Shown here in pieces: positions 7,650-16,655 of a DNA stretch of 47,934 bases. Below the pieces are notes generated by a model that was given only the letters and a program-made list of their open reading frames with translations, did not search any database and was not told where the DNA came from. Origin of the DNA: Anaerolineales bacterium (lineage in GTDB: Bacteria; Chloroflexota; Anaerolineae; Anaerolineales; Villigracilaceae); the NCBI GenBank assembly GCA_016932715.1, contig JAFGCG010000080.1:1-47934 (forward strand), given 5' to 3'. The position numbers and the translations under genes are program-made. Every line of letters starts with the position of its first letter. The first letter of the stretch is position 1.

Positions 7650-8354
7650 ATGAGCGGACAACTCCTGTTCGTAGAAGACGACGATGCCATTGCTGCCTTT
7701 GTCCTGGCGGGGCTCGAACGCGAAGGTTTCTCCGTAGCACGGGCGCGTACGGGTCCGGAGGCGCTGGCTTATCTTCAGTCCAAAGTTCCCGAACTGGTGT
7801 TGTTGGATCTGATGCTGCCCGGGGAAGTGGATGGTCTCCAGGTTTGCCGTACGATCCGAAACGGGGAGGTCTACATTCCGATCATCATGGTAACCGCCAG
7901 GGATGAGGCGGCAGACAAGATCGTTGGCCTGGAGCTGGGCGCCGACGATTACATTACCAAGCCTTTCAACCTGCGGGAATTGCTGGCGCGCGTGCGTGCC
8001 ATCCTGCGGCTGGCGCACAGCGGGGCTGAATCCCGGCATCGTGAGCGCCTCCGCCTCGGGTCGTTGGAGATCGATCTGGGGACACGCGAGGTATTCCTCG
8101 ACGAGCGTCCCGTCTCGCTGACCCGCAAAGAGTTCGATCTGCTGGTCGTTCTGGCATCCCATCGAGGCCGGGTCTTCGGCCGTGAGACGCTTTTGCAGCA
8201 AGTCTGGGGCTACGATTTCCTGGGCGACTCGCGCACTGTGGATGTGCACATCCAGCGTCTGCGGCATAAACTCGAACAGGACCCAGCTAGCCCCTGTACC
8301 ATCCTCACTGTCCACGGTATCGGATACAAGTTCGCTGCCGAAAGGGATGGATAA
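7650..8354 (+). CDS. OmpR/PhoB-family response regulator
   Basis: This 234-residue transcription factor has an N-terminal receiver domain (about 1-120) and a C-terminal winged helix (about 135-234). The acidic pocket is in EDDDA, the phospho-acceptor Asp53 is in LLDLMLPGEVDG, and the conserved Thr and Lys are in MVTARDE and TKPFN. The winged helix has the expected LTRKEFDLL and the recognition-helix region LQQVWGYDFLGDSRTVDVHIQRLR. It is followed after 3 nt by its histidine kinase. TTACA repeats in 11-bp phase beyond the kinase gene are plausible binding sites. The input signal is unknown; a phosphate-type system is one possibility. Confidence 0.93.
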   Translation: MSGQLLFVEDDDAIAAFVLAGLEREGFSVARARTGPEALAYLQSKVPELVLLDLMLPGEVDGLQVCRTIRNGEVYIPIIMVTARDEAADKIVGLELGADDYITKPFNLRELLARVRAILRLAHSGAESRHRERLRLGSLEIDLGTREVFLDERPVSLTRKEFDLLVVLASHRGRVFGRETLLQQVWGYDFLGDSRTVDVHIQRLRHKLEQDPASPCTILTVHGIGYKFAAERDG

Positions 8355-8357
8355 ACG

Positions 8358-9485
8358 ATGCCGCCGGATTACGAAGTCCTCTTCAGCATTCCCTTCTCTC
8401 TGATCCTTGCGATTGGACTGCTCGTTGGTCTTCTGGCAGCAGCGGTCTGGCGGTTTCGGAGCCATCGTCAAAAGGTGGCATCGCAGCGGACTCCCGGCGA
8501 GCATTCCTGGCTGCCAGCCCTGCTGGAAGCGCTCCCCTACGGCGCCGTTTTCACCAGTAAGCAAGGCACTCCAATCTTCGCCAATCGTCAGGCACTGTGC
8601 TGGCTGGGACAGACCGACGTTTCCAGCGAACTCCCGGGGAGCGTCCGTTTGCTGGTGGAAAAAGCAAAGTCCTCAGGGGAACGCCAGGGTCCGGAGGTGC
8701 AGGTTCTGCCGGGGCAGGAGGAAATGCTGTGGATCGAAACGATCCCGCTGGCGGAAGCGGACGGCATCCTGGTCACGATCACGGAAAACAGAACCAAGGG
8801 GGTCACCGCGGGAATTCACCAACGTCTCACCCGAACCATTGCCCACGAATTACGGACCCCTCTGACGGCTATTATCGGCCATACAGATATTTTAGGCAGC
8901 TGCTCCATCGAGGAGGAAGATTTGTGGCAGCGCTCCCGGCAGTTCATTGCCGGGGAAGTGGAACGTCTGGCTCGGCTGGTAGAGGATTTGTTGACTTTCT
9001 CGCGCCTGGACATGGCTGTATCGGCTTCCATGCCGGTCAACTTGCGCGCAGTTGCAGAGGAGGCAATCTCCACCTCCTGGCAGTCAGCCGAAGAGAAGGG
9101 GATCACACTTGTTTTACAGGCGCCCGGGACTCTGCCCCGGGTACGGGGCGACGCCGACCGGCTGCGGCAGGTATTCGTCAACCTGCTGGATAATGGCATC
9201 AAATACACGCCGACGGGGGGCAGGGTCGCCGTGCGTTTAGTCCAGGACACCGATCGGGTGGGTGTTGAAGTAAGCGACACGGGCATCGGCATTCCCGGCA
9301 GTGACTTACCGCATATCTTCGATCCCTTCTTCCGCAGCGAACATGCCAGGAAGTCCGCGCCTGGCACAGGACTGGGCTTGACGATCGCGCGGACCATTCT
9401 GCTCCACCACGGGGCTGAGTTGCAGGCGCAGAGTGAACTCGAACACGGCACATCGTTTTCCTTTAGCCTGCCAGCAGCAGTATGA
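8358..9485 (+). CDS. Membrane sensor histidine kinase (PhoR-like layout)
   Basis: This 375-residue kinase has one predicted N-terminal membrane helix (about 10-32), almost no periplasmic region, a PAS-like segment (about 52-140), a dimerisation domain with phospho-His163 in TIAHELRTPLTAIIGH, and an ATPase domain with VFVNLLDNGIKYT, VSDTGIGIP and GTGLGLTIA. All catalytic boxes look intact. It starts 3 nt after the response regulator stop, so the two are a cognate pair. With so little extracytoplasmic sequence the signal is probably sensed inside the cell or through a partner. Confidence 0.92.
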   Translation: MPPDYEVLFSIPFSLILAIGLLVGLLAAAVWRFRSHRQKVASQRTPGEHSWLPALLEALPYGAVFTSKQGTPIFANRQALCWLGQTDVSSELPGSVRLLVEKAKSSGERQGPEVQVLPGQEEMLWIETIPLAEADGILVTITENRTKGVTAGIHQRLTRTIAHELRTPLTAIIGHTDILGSCSIEEEDLWQRSRQFIAGEVERLARLVEDLLTFSRLDMAVSASMPVNLRAVAEEAISTSWQSAEEKGITLVLQAPGTLPRVRGDADRLRQVFVNLLDNGIKYTPTGGRVAVRLVQDTDRVGVEVSDTGIGIPGSDLPHIFDPFFRSEHARKSAPGTGLGLTIARTILLHHGAELQAQSELEHGTSFSFSLPAAV

Positions 9486-9490
9486 AGTCG

Positions 9491-9543
9491 TTACAAAAAA
9501 GTTACATTTCTGTGCATCCCTGTTTACATCGTGGGGATAAGAT
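9491..9543 (+). promoter_or_regulatory. TTACA direct repeats in 11-bp phase with -10 element (Pho-box-like)
   Basis: TTACA occurs at 9491-9495, 9502-9506 and 9524-9528, offsets of 11 and 22 bp, so all three lie on one face of the helix. PhoB-family regulators bind direct repeats with this spacing. A possible -10 TAAGAT (9538-9543) follows 9 bp after the last repeat, where such activators usually sit. The first lipoprotein starts at 9772; the rest of the 9486-9771 gap holds no gene I can support, although an in-frame extension of the lipoprotein to 9637 is open. Confidence 0.5.
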
Positions 9544-9771
9544 GTAGGAGGTCAACGACGAAATCTTTCCATGGTTGAGCAGTGGGTTGGGTGAAATTCA
9601 CCGCCACTATCAATCCCTACAGGAACGCACAAACTGATGAAAACACCATCCTTCGCTTCAAAACATCATAGTGTATTGCTGCTGTTTCTGGCTTTAGCTG
9701 ATGAACTATCAACAGGAAAGCAGTTCGCCTCAGTGGCTGCCGGGTGCGCCCGTCATAATCGCAGGAGAAAA

Positions 9772-10236
9772 ATGAACACAAAGCAACCTCATCTGGCAAT
9801 CTTTGTTTTGGTCACGAGTCTGGTAATTTCAGCTTGTGGACCGGGACAGGCGGTCCCGACACCTACGCTGACACATACGGCAACCCCTGTACCCACAAGT
9901 ACTCCAACGCCTCTGCCTCTTCAATCCGGGAATTGGAACGGAACAATCGGTGTCCCAACATATAATCAGGGAGACTTAAACATAATACTTTCATTTGAAG
10001 TAAAGAACGATCAAATTGATTCATGGTCAGCGTTCATAGTGAATTGTGGGATGGTCAGTTTTGGTCAAGGAACTCGAATCGAGAACAACATCTTTGCAGT
10101 GACGATAGTCAATCCATGTAACTTTACAGGCACCCAAATCGATATAACCGGAGAATTCACTCTGGCAGATCGAGTTGCCGGGACAGCCACATATGGAAAA
10201 TACCAATCGAATTGGAATGGCGCCCCTGAAAAATAA
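9772..10236 (+). CDS. Small lipoprotein with Thr/Pro linker
   Basis: The 154-residue product begins with a lipoprotein signal peptide ending in LVISAC (Cys22), followed by a Thr/Pro-rich linker (about 28-48) and a roughly 100-residue beta-rich domain beginning SGNWNGTI and carrying two cysteines. I cannot assign a function; the domain style (NWNGTI, FEVKNDQI, ITGEFT) resembles beta-sandwich lipoproteins of Anaerolineae. The start at ATG 9772 has a strong GCAGGAG site; an upstream in-frame ATG at 9637 would bury the signal peptide. It is first of three lipoprotein genes on the same strand and may be controlled by the TTACA repeats upstream. Confidence 0.75.
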   Translation: MNTKQPHLAIFVLVTSLVISACGPGQAVPTPTLTHTATPVPTSTPTPLPLQSGNWNGTIGVPTYNQGDLNIILSFEVKNDQIDSWSAFIVNCGMVSFGQGTRIENNIFAVTIVNPCNFTGTQIDITGEFTLADRVAGTATYGKYQSNWNGAPEK

Positions 10237-10259
10237 CACTCATGACAGCGAGGACAACA

Positions 10260-10814
10260 ATGAACATAAAACTGCGAACGATAACGATTGAACTTCTGGT
10301 AATAAGTCTATTGATCTCGGGCTGCGGGTCGGGGCAATCGTCAGGAGCGGCACCTGAGCCTGCGTCAGCATCACTGACTTTGTATCTTTGCGCCAATGGC
10401 AGCGACAAGGAATTGACGGCAAATTGCGCCGCACAGCCAAATGAATATTCGACTGCCAATTTGTATCCCAAGTACAACACCACAATTGATTTTGTCCATA
10501 CCCTGGCGGGCGATATCAAGGGAGAATCCTATACATTCGATCTGTGGTTTGCCAGCGGCGGCAGTTCGACCTTCGATGCGGCATTGATCGTCCAACAATC
10601 CGGCCAGGAAACCGTGCTCGCCTCTGCTTCGTTTGTCGTCACGGGAAAGAGCTTTACGCGCTACACCCAAACCGTCAGCGGGATCGATCCCACTACAACC
10701 GCCGGAGATATCCTGATTCTGAGGATATCTCCCACAGCAGGTGATCCTGGTGGAGTCATTTCCAAAAGTGTTCCCGAGGGCGCATCTTCGGTAACCATAC
10801 CAGAGATAAAGTAG
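10260..10814 (+). CDS. Lipoprotein of unknown function
   Basis: The 184-residue product has a signal peptide ending in LISGC (Cys22), a short Ser/Ala/Pro-rich linker and a beta-rich domain with two cysteines near its start (LCANGSDKELTANCAAQ). The composition suggests an extracellular beta-sandwich; I do not recognise a family. ATG 10260 is preceded by GAGGAC; another ATG at 10242 would add six residues. The gene starts 23 nt after the preceding lipoprotein and is probably cotranscribed with it. Confidence 0.75.
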   Translation: MNIKLRTITIELLVISLLISGCGSGQSSGAAPEPASASLTLYLCANGSDKELTANCAAQPNEYSTANLYPKYNTTIDFVHTLAGDIKGESYTFDLWFASGGSSTFDAALIVQQSGQETVLASASFVVTGKSFTRYTQTVSGIDPTTTAGDILILRISPTAGDPGGVISKSVPEGASSVTIPEIK

Positions 10815-10934
10815 AGCGCCGTTTGGACCTTTGCTTAGGGCGCCACTGTTCGTTCCAACCTGTTACAACGAGCTTTACAACCCTTTCAGAAAGGGCAGGA
10901 CTGTTTTGGAAAAAGTCAAGGCATAGGAGAAAAA

Positions 10935-11474
10935 ATGAACACAAATCGTTTGATTTTGATCGTTCTCGTTTCAGTTGTGGGCCTGATGCAGGCAGCCTGC
11001 GGAGCAGGACAGGTGGCTACCCCCACCTTTACCCCGCTGCCCAGCCAGACACCGCTTCTGCCGACAGCAACATTAACGGCAACCCTAACGCCAGTTCCGC
11101 CTACCAGTACCCCGGAAAGTGACAAACAGATCAAACTCATATACATGGAAGGCGATAAGCCTACTGCCAATAAGACAATATGGTTCAGCTTTTACGATGA
11201 GAGCGCAAATGAATGGGTAACGAGCAGTGGTGTAACCGACCAGGATGGAATGGCAATTTTCGATGTGCCGGAAGGGAAGGAAGGAGAGTCCTATACATTC
11301 ACCTTTGCTTATTCTGAAGAGGATGTAAACAAGATCGCGTCCCAAATCACTGATGGCACAAGAAATGGGCTGAGAATCCCACCTGATTTTTCTCAAAAAA
11401 GTCTCACGTTGAAGCTATATGGAATGGACGTGTCCGTAGAGGATGGAGCCATTCAATTGTGGCAGCCAAAGTAA
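10935..11474 (+). CDS. Lipoprotein with Thr/Pro linker and Ig-like domain
   Basis: The 179-residue product has a signal peptide with lipobox MQAAC (Cys22), a long Thr/Pro-rich linker (about 28-60) and a C-terminal domain of about 115 residues. The domain pattern KTIWFSFYDES..WVTSSGVTDQDGMAIFDVPEG resembles carboxypeptidase-regulatory or Ig-like beta-sandwich folds, in which T-D-x-D-G-x-A marks a strand turn. Function is unknown. It is the third lipoprotein in the row, after a 120-nt gap, and its AGGAG site lies about 6 nt upstream of the start. Confidence 0.75.
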   Translation: MNTNRLILIVLVSVVGLMQAACGAGQVATPTFTPLPSQTPLLPTATLTATLTPVPPTSTPESDKQIKLIYMEGDKPTANKTIWFSFYDESANEWVTSSGVTDQDGMAIFDVPEGKEGESYTFTFAYSEEDVNKIASQITDGTRNGLRIPPDFSQKSLTLKLYGMDVSVEDGAIQLWQPK

Positions 11475-11760
11475 CACAATTAATAGCAGAGTCGACGGAA
11501 GAGGTCAGACAACATAATGACACAAAATGTCAAAACTCGCTCAATCTCGGAGCCAATTGATGTTTCATGGACAGCAGCCTGGGACAGCCTCGCCCCATAA
11601 TCTCTCTGACGAGAATTACATGGAGAAGCAAATTGACAAGCAACACGATGCCCACTCGCCCAAGCAGCGGACCGCCTCTCGCTCTATGCACCCCGGCAAC
11701 TGGTGGGGTACACTGACAGCCAGTCTCGTCTGGCACGTAAAACGGCTTGGAGAGGACCTG

Positions 11761-12720
11761 ATGAAATCCAAGAAAACAATCATCGCGGCAATAGGGTGCG
11801 GTCTGATCCTGGGAATGATCTGCCTCGGCTTGACCTTGAGCCCCATCCGGCTGCAGGTGGATGGCTGGCAACTGGAGGTGGTTCGGCTGATTGAGAAGAC
11901 CTCCACCTCAACGGGTATGCCGACATCGATCAGTGTGCCTGCCACTCAGCCAGTCGCTTCCCAGGCAACAGGCTCTGAAAACACCCCAACGTCCGGGACG
12001 AACAGCTACATTGTCACCGATGAAACGTGGAGGTTCAGCCGTGCTCCCGCGGCCGGGTGGGAACGACCAGATTACGATGATTCTGGCTGGTCTTTTGTGG
12101 ACAGTTCTGGATCCTGTTTTGAACTGCCCGGTGTGCGGGCCGATTGTGTCTGGGACTATCCCTATCGTTATCTTGCTGGCGATACCCTGTATATTCGGAA
12201 GGTATTCAATATCCCTGAGGTACCGCCCCGGGCTCGCATCATCACAGCAGCAGACGATGATGTGGACATCTTTTTGAACGGGAAACTGGCGCTGCACGAT
12301 TTGCAGGGCGGGACCAATTTCTTCGAAACAGATGTGACAAATTTGCTCCAGCCCGGGCTGAACGTATTGGTTCTGCGAGGTACGGACACCGGTGAGGGCG
12401 CTGCCTTCGTTCAGTCCAACCTGGGGCTATGTTACGACACGCAGGATCAACACACGCCCCTCGTCCTCATTATGAATCATCCGGAAGATTGGTTCGATGG
12501 CAAGGTGTCCATCGAGGCTGTGGACGCGCCATGCGATTCCGGCATTGCCGCGATTAGCTATCAAGTCGATGGAGGTGAATGGCAGACCGTTCTGCCTCAC
12601 CAACTCTTTGAGCTGCCGCCGGGTGAGCACGATGTGCAGGCGCGCGCCACCGATGCCGCAGGGAAGGAGAGTTTCGACGCATGGCACTTTCGCGTCGGTT
12701 CCCCCAGCCGTCGAGAGTGA
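11761..12720 (+). CDS. Membrane-anchored protein with galactose-binding-like domain
   Basis: This 319-residue form has an N-terminal membrane helix (about 6-25) and a Ser/Thr-rich spacer. A jelly-roll domain (about 78-220) follows, with the pattern DETWRFSRAP..W..PDYDDSGW, LYIRKVFNIP, AADDDVDIFLNGKLALHD and NVLVLRGTD, typical of galactose-binding-like accessory domains. A C-terminal Ig-like segment with DGGEWQTV comes last. I choose ATG 11761 because GGAGAGG lies 5 nt upstream and the helix follows at once. The frame is open back to ATG 11527 and could encode up to 78 more residues, with reasonable codon usage from 11620, so the start is uncertain. It probably displays a ligand-binding domain outside the cell. 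Confidence 0.7.
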   Translation: MKSKKTIIAAIGCGLILGMICLGLTLSPIRLQVDGWQLEVVRLIEKTSTSTGMPTSISVPATQPVASQATGSENTPTSGTNSYIVTDETWRFSRAPAAGWERPDYDDSGWSFVDSSGSCFELPGVRADCVWDYPYRYLAGDTLYIRKVFNIPEVPPRARIITAADDDVDIFLNGKLALHDLQGGTNFFETDVTNLLQPGLNVLVLRGTDTGEGAAFVQSNLGLCYDTQDQHTPLVLIMNHPEDWFDGKVSIEAVDAPCDSGIAAISYQVDGGEWQTVLPHQLFELPPGEHDVQARATDAAGKESFDAWHFRVGSPSRRE

Positions 12721-12840
12721 AATCATTCCAGCCTCCCGGACATTACGGCGACGGAGAGCGATTCCAAACCCCTTTCGGAAGAGGTGACCGGACCCGGATT
12801 CCATTCAAATGATAAAATTACGCAGGCAGTCGAGTAAGCC

Positions 12841-15800
12841 ATGCGTAATCCCACACGGCATAAAGCAACGATCGGTTTCATCTGCACCTGGCCCGTTTAT
12901 CAAGGCACAACGATAGACCGGTATGCTCACTCGTTGATCCAGGGCATCAGCGCGGCAGCCAATAAACACGGGTGCGATCTGTTGCTGGGCTGCGGATTCA
13001 GCGCCACGGGCAACAACCCTCAATACCGCAGTTTCTGGCCCGTGCCCGGACCCAACGTTAATTTCGTGCCGGTCGGTCCCTGGAACACGGATGGCTTGAT
13101 CATTGTCCCCGACGAGCTGACAAAAGAACAATCTCAATACGTCCGCGATCTGCTGGAATCAGGGTTCCCTGTTATTTTTACGACCCCTGAGGGACCGGGT
13201 CCTGTGGTGACGGTGGATAATACGCTCGGCATCCGTCAGGCATTCGAGCATTTGCTCCAGCACGGTCACAAACAGATCGCTTTCATCGCGGGTCACATGG
13301 GTCAAAGGGGTGACAGCGAGGAGCGGTTGCAGGCATACCGTCTCGCGTTGAAGGAGTCTGGCTTGCCCGAAGATCCCCGGCTGATCGCCTTTGGCGAACA
13401 TCGCCGCGAGGATGGCAGGGCAGCCATGCAGCAGATCCTGGACAGCGGCGCAGCGTTCACGGGACTCATCGCCAGCAATGACATCTCCTGCCTCGGAGCC
13501 ATTCAATGCCTGCAGGAAGCGGGCCGCCGCATCCCGGACGATGTGGCGGTCATCGGTTTCGACGACATTCTCGACGCCGGATCGCTTTCCCCCTCGCTGA
13601 CGACCATCCGCCATCCCACATTTTCCCTGGGCTATCAGTCTGTTGTCACATTGCTCGATCATATCTGCAGCCGGGTCAGCCGCACAGCACGCGTGGTCGT
13701 TCCTCCGCGACTCATTATCCGTCAATCCTGTGGATGTCCGTCCACCGGGACCGGGCTGCTGTTCTCCAGCATAGATCCTGTCGAGCCTGCCCTGAAACCC
13801 AGTGACCTTGCCTATGCCATGGCAAAAGCATCGCTGGGCGAAGCACGCAACAGCTTGCTGGAAGACCTGCACGAACAATGCACGCATTTTCTTGATGCCT
13901 TTTTACAGAGTTTGAGACTCCAGGACGCAAATCCCGTTCTGGGAGAGCTCAAGCGAGTCCTCGCCTGGACAGACGCGCGGGACGAGGATGCTCACGTCTG
14001 GCAGGCAGGGATCGCAATCCTGTATCAAAAGATGCACACCCTGCTGCATCTGGCTCCGGAAACAGACCAGCCATTCACGACCAGCCTGATCGACCGCCTC
14101 CAGCTCGAGATCAGCGATCAGATTCAGCGCAGGACGACGCGTTCGATGATCGAACACATGGACATGATGTCCCAGCTCGGATTGATGACAGCCGAGCTGC
14201 TGGCTGCGATGAATATCTCCGAAAGCACGGAGATCCTTACCCGCCACCTTCCCAAAGTGGGGATCGTCAATCTCCTGGTCGCGGTATACGATACCAATGG
14301 AGACGATCACACGTCCCGGGCAAAGATCCTGTTCACGGCTGGCTTGCCGCACATCACCAAAGGTCATAGATTTGAAACACGCCGATTTCCGACGCCGGAA
14401 ATCTATCCGGCCGATACGCCGGTCCAACTGACCATTCTGCCGCTGGATGTGGACGGCAAGACGTTTGGCTTTGCGGCATTCAACGCCTCCAATCCGGAAC
14501 TATGTGCCGCCATTGTGCACAACCTGAGCGCGGCTCTGCGTACCAGCCAGCTATACAATGACGCTGTGGAAGGCCGGCGAATGGCGGAGGAAGCCAGCCA
14601 CCTCAAAAGCCGTTTCCTTTCGATGGTCAGCCATGAATTACGCACACCGCTGAGCCTGATCGTCGGCTTGAGCGAAATGGTCCTGCGGGAAGAAAACGAC
14701 CGGACCCGCACCCCGGGCGCAACCCTGCGCGATCTGGAACAGATCAACATCAGCGCCCAGCATCTCGCGCGTCTCATCGGTGACGTGCTCGATCTGGCGA
14801 GCAGCGAAGCGGGCCAGCTCCACATCCTGCGCGAGCCGCTCGATCTGGCGGAAGTCCTGCATGTCGCGGCAAAAATTGGCGAGGAACTGGCTCGTGAAAA
14901 AGGCCTGGTGTGGAGCGCAGGACTTCCGCCGCGCGGTCCCTGGGTCATGGGAGATCGCACCCGCCTGCGACAGATTACGCTGAACCTCCTCAGCAATGCC
15001 GTGAAGTTCACGGATGCGGGTCAGGTGCATCTTGCTGTGTCCATCGCGGACAAAAAAGTGACCGTCGCCATCAGCGATACAGGGATCGGAATTTCGCCGA
15101 ACGAGCAAAACACAATCTTCGATGAATTTTATCGTTCGAGAAACGCAGTGGAATCAGGCTATGGAGGTCTGGGGCTGGGCCTGGCGATTTCCAGGGAACT
15201 GATCGAACAACACAGCGGGCAGATCGAGGTTCGCTCACCGGGCGACCTGGGGAGCGGCTCCACATTTTCCTTTTGCCTGCCCATCCTTTCCGAAACGGAT
15301 GAAAACGGTGAATTTCCTTCTCAACCGGCTGTGAATACAAGCCTGGTTGTCATCATGGCAGAAGGCAGCCAATCCTGCGGTGAACTATCCGAGTATTTAA
15401 AGTCACGCGGATTCGACATCAACTTCTGCCGTGTGGACCAGGACAGTCAATGGCTGGCGAAAATAATACAAATGCCGCCCTCCGCCATCATCCTCGAGGA
15501 GAATCTTGCCAGCCGGGAGGGTTGGGCGATTATCGGTATGCTCAAAAGGCAAACAACCACGGAGAACATCCCCGTATTAGCCTACTCATTGAATTCCGAA
15601 CAGGATCAGGGGCAACTGCTGGAATTAAATTATCTCCATAAACCGCTTAAGATCGATCAACTGACAAAAGAACTGGAACGCCTCAGAGCGCGTGAAGAGA
15701 ACCTGCAGACCGTGCTGGTCGTGGATGATGACCCGGCGATCCGCGAGATGCACAGTCATTTGATCGAGCAGACGGGCCGTCGCGCGGTCACCGCGTGCAA

Positions 15801-16410
15801 TGGGCGCGAGGCACTCGCCCTGGTCGAACAGCAAAGGCCCGATCTGATCCTGCTCGACCTGATGATGCCGGAGATGGATGGCTTCACCGTACTGGATGAG
15901 TTGCGGGCGCGGGAATCTACGCGCGAGATCCCGGTCATCATTCTGACCGCGCATGTTCTCTCGGATGCCGATCTGGAACGCTGCAACCGCGGCGTAGCCA
16001 CCATCCTGGGGAAGGGTCTCTTTAACGCCGAAGAGACTCTGGGGCATATCGAGGCGGCGCTGGCTCGTCAACACACTCTGAACAGAACAACCCAGCAACT
16101 CATCCGCAAAGCCATGGCTTACATCCATACTCATTATTTCGCGCCGCTTGCGCGTGAAGAGATTGCCGACCATATTGGCATCAGCGCAGATTATCTGACA
16201 GATTGTTTCCGCCAGGAATTGGGCATCACCCCCATCACATATATCCGGCGCTACCGCATCCGCCAGGCCCGCGAATTGCTGCGAAACTCGGACCAATCCA
16301 TTACCCAGGTCGCATTAGCGGTGGGTTTTTCAGACAGTGCACACTTTGCGCGCACATTTTTGCGTGAGACAGGGGTTACGCCGAAGGTCTACCGGCGCAA
16401 GGCGGGCTAA
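12841..16410 (+). CDS. LacI-type sensor / histidine kinase / receivers / AraC hybrid regulator
   Basis: This 1189-residue cytosolic protein, without membrane helices, combines a whole signalling chain. Residues about 8-300 form a periplasmic-binding-like sugar sensor of LacI type (IGFICTWPVYQGT; AVIGFDD) without a LacI DNA-binding helix. A helical and GAF-like region spans about 310-580. The kinase core has His598 in MVSHELRTPLS, an N box at LNLLSNAVKF, DTGIGIS and GLGLGLAIS. A first receiver-like domain (about 838-945) lacks the usual acidic pocket. A second (about 958-1075) is canonical, with DDDP and Asp1006 in LLDLMMPEMDG. An AraC helix-turn-helix pair fills 1087-1189. It lies upstream of the sugar transporter and galactanase genes and is their likely regulator. 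Confidence 0.92.
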   Translation: MRNPTRHKATIGFICTWPVYQGTTIDRYAHSLIQGISAAANKHGCDLLLGCGFSATGNNPQYRSFWPVPGPNVNFVPVGPWNTDGLIIVPDELTKEQSQYVRDLLESGFPVIFTTPEGPGPVVTVDNTLGIRQAFEHLLQHGHKQIAFIAGHMGQRGDSEERLQAYRLALKESGLPEDPRLIAFGEHRREDGRAAMQQILDSGAAFTGLIASNDISCLGAIQCLQEAGRRIPDDVAVIGFDDILDAGSLSPSLTTIRHPTFSLGYQSVVTLLDHICSRVSRTARVVVPPRLIIRQSCGCPSTGTGLLFSSIDPVEPALKPSDLAYAMAKASLGEARNSLLEDLHEQCTHFLDAFLQSLRLQDANPVLGELKRVLAWTDARDEDAHVWQAGIAILYQKMHTLLHLAPETDQPFTTSLIDRLQLEISDQIQRRTTRSMIEHMDMMSQLGLMTAELLAAMNISESTEILTRHLPKVGIVNLLVAVYDTNGDDHTSRAKILFTAGLPHITKGHRFETRRFPTPEIYPADTPVQLTILPLDVDGKTFGFAAFNASNPELCAAIVHNLSAALRTSQLYNDAVEGRRMAEEASHLKSRFLSMVSHELRTPLSLIVGLSEMVLREENDRTRTPGATLRDLEQINISAQHLARLIGDVLDLASSEAGQLHILREPLDLAEVLHVAAKIGEELAREKGLVWSAGLPPRGPWVMGDRTRLRQITLNLLSNAVKFTDAGQVHLAVSIADKKVTVAISDTGIGISPNEQNTIFDEFYRSRNAVESGYGGLGLGLAISRELIEQHSGQIEVRSPGDLGSGSTFSFCLPILSETDENGEFPSQPAVNTSLVVIMAEGSQSCGELSEYLKSRGFDINFCRVDQDSQWLAKIIQMPPSAIILEENLASREGWAIIGMLKRQTTTENIPVLAYSLNSEQDQGQLLELNYLHKPLKIDQLTKELERLRAREENLQTVLVVDDDPAIREMHSHLIEQTGRRAVTACNGREALALVEQQRPDLILLDLMMPEMDGFTVLDELRARESTREIPVIILTAHVLSDADLERCNRGVATILGKGLFNAEETLGHIEAALARQHTLNRTTQQLIRKAMAYIHTHYFAPLAREEIADHIGISADYLTDCFRQELGITPITYIRRYRIRQARELLRNSDQSITQVALAVGFSDSAHFARTFLRETGVTPKVYRRKAG

Positions 16411-16504
16411 TCGGCCTGCCCCCATCCGCCTCGTTAAGTGTTGCCTTGCAGTGCAGGTTCGATGCGTTGTATGGAACGCAGGCAATCGGGTCTTCAAATG
16501 ACCA

Positions 16505-16537
16505 GGGAAGAGCGCTTGCGCGCTCTTTTTGTTCCCG
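16505..16537 (+). terminator. Terminator after the hybrid regulator
   Basis: AAGAGCGC (16508-16515) pairs with GCGCTCTT (16520-16527) around loop TTGC, followed directly by TTT. An outer GGGAA/TTCCC pairing can extend the stem. It lies about 100 nt after the regulator stop codon. Confidence 0.7.
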
Positions 16538-16655
16538 GATGCAGAGGTATCTCGTAAATTTTCAAAAACACCCCGTTTCCTGGCTAGCCTCCCTAACCTG
16601 AATTTTCTATAATACCAATACATCAATCGCTACTCCAAAGTCTTCGATCATTTCG

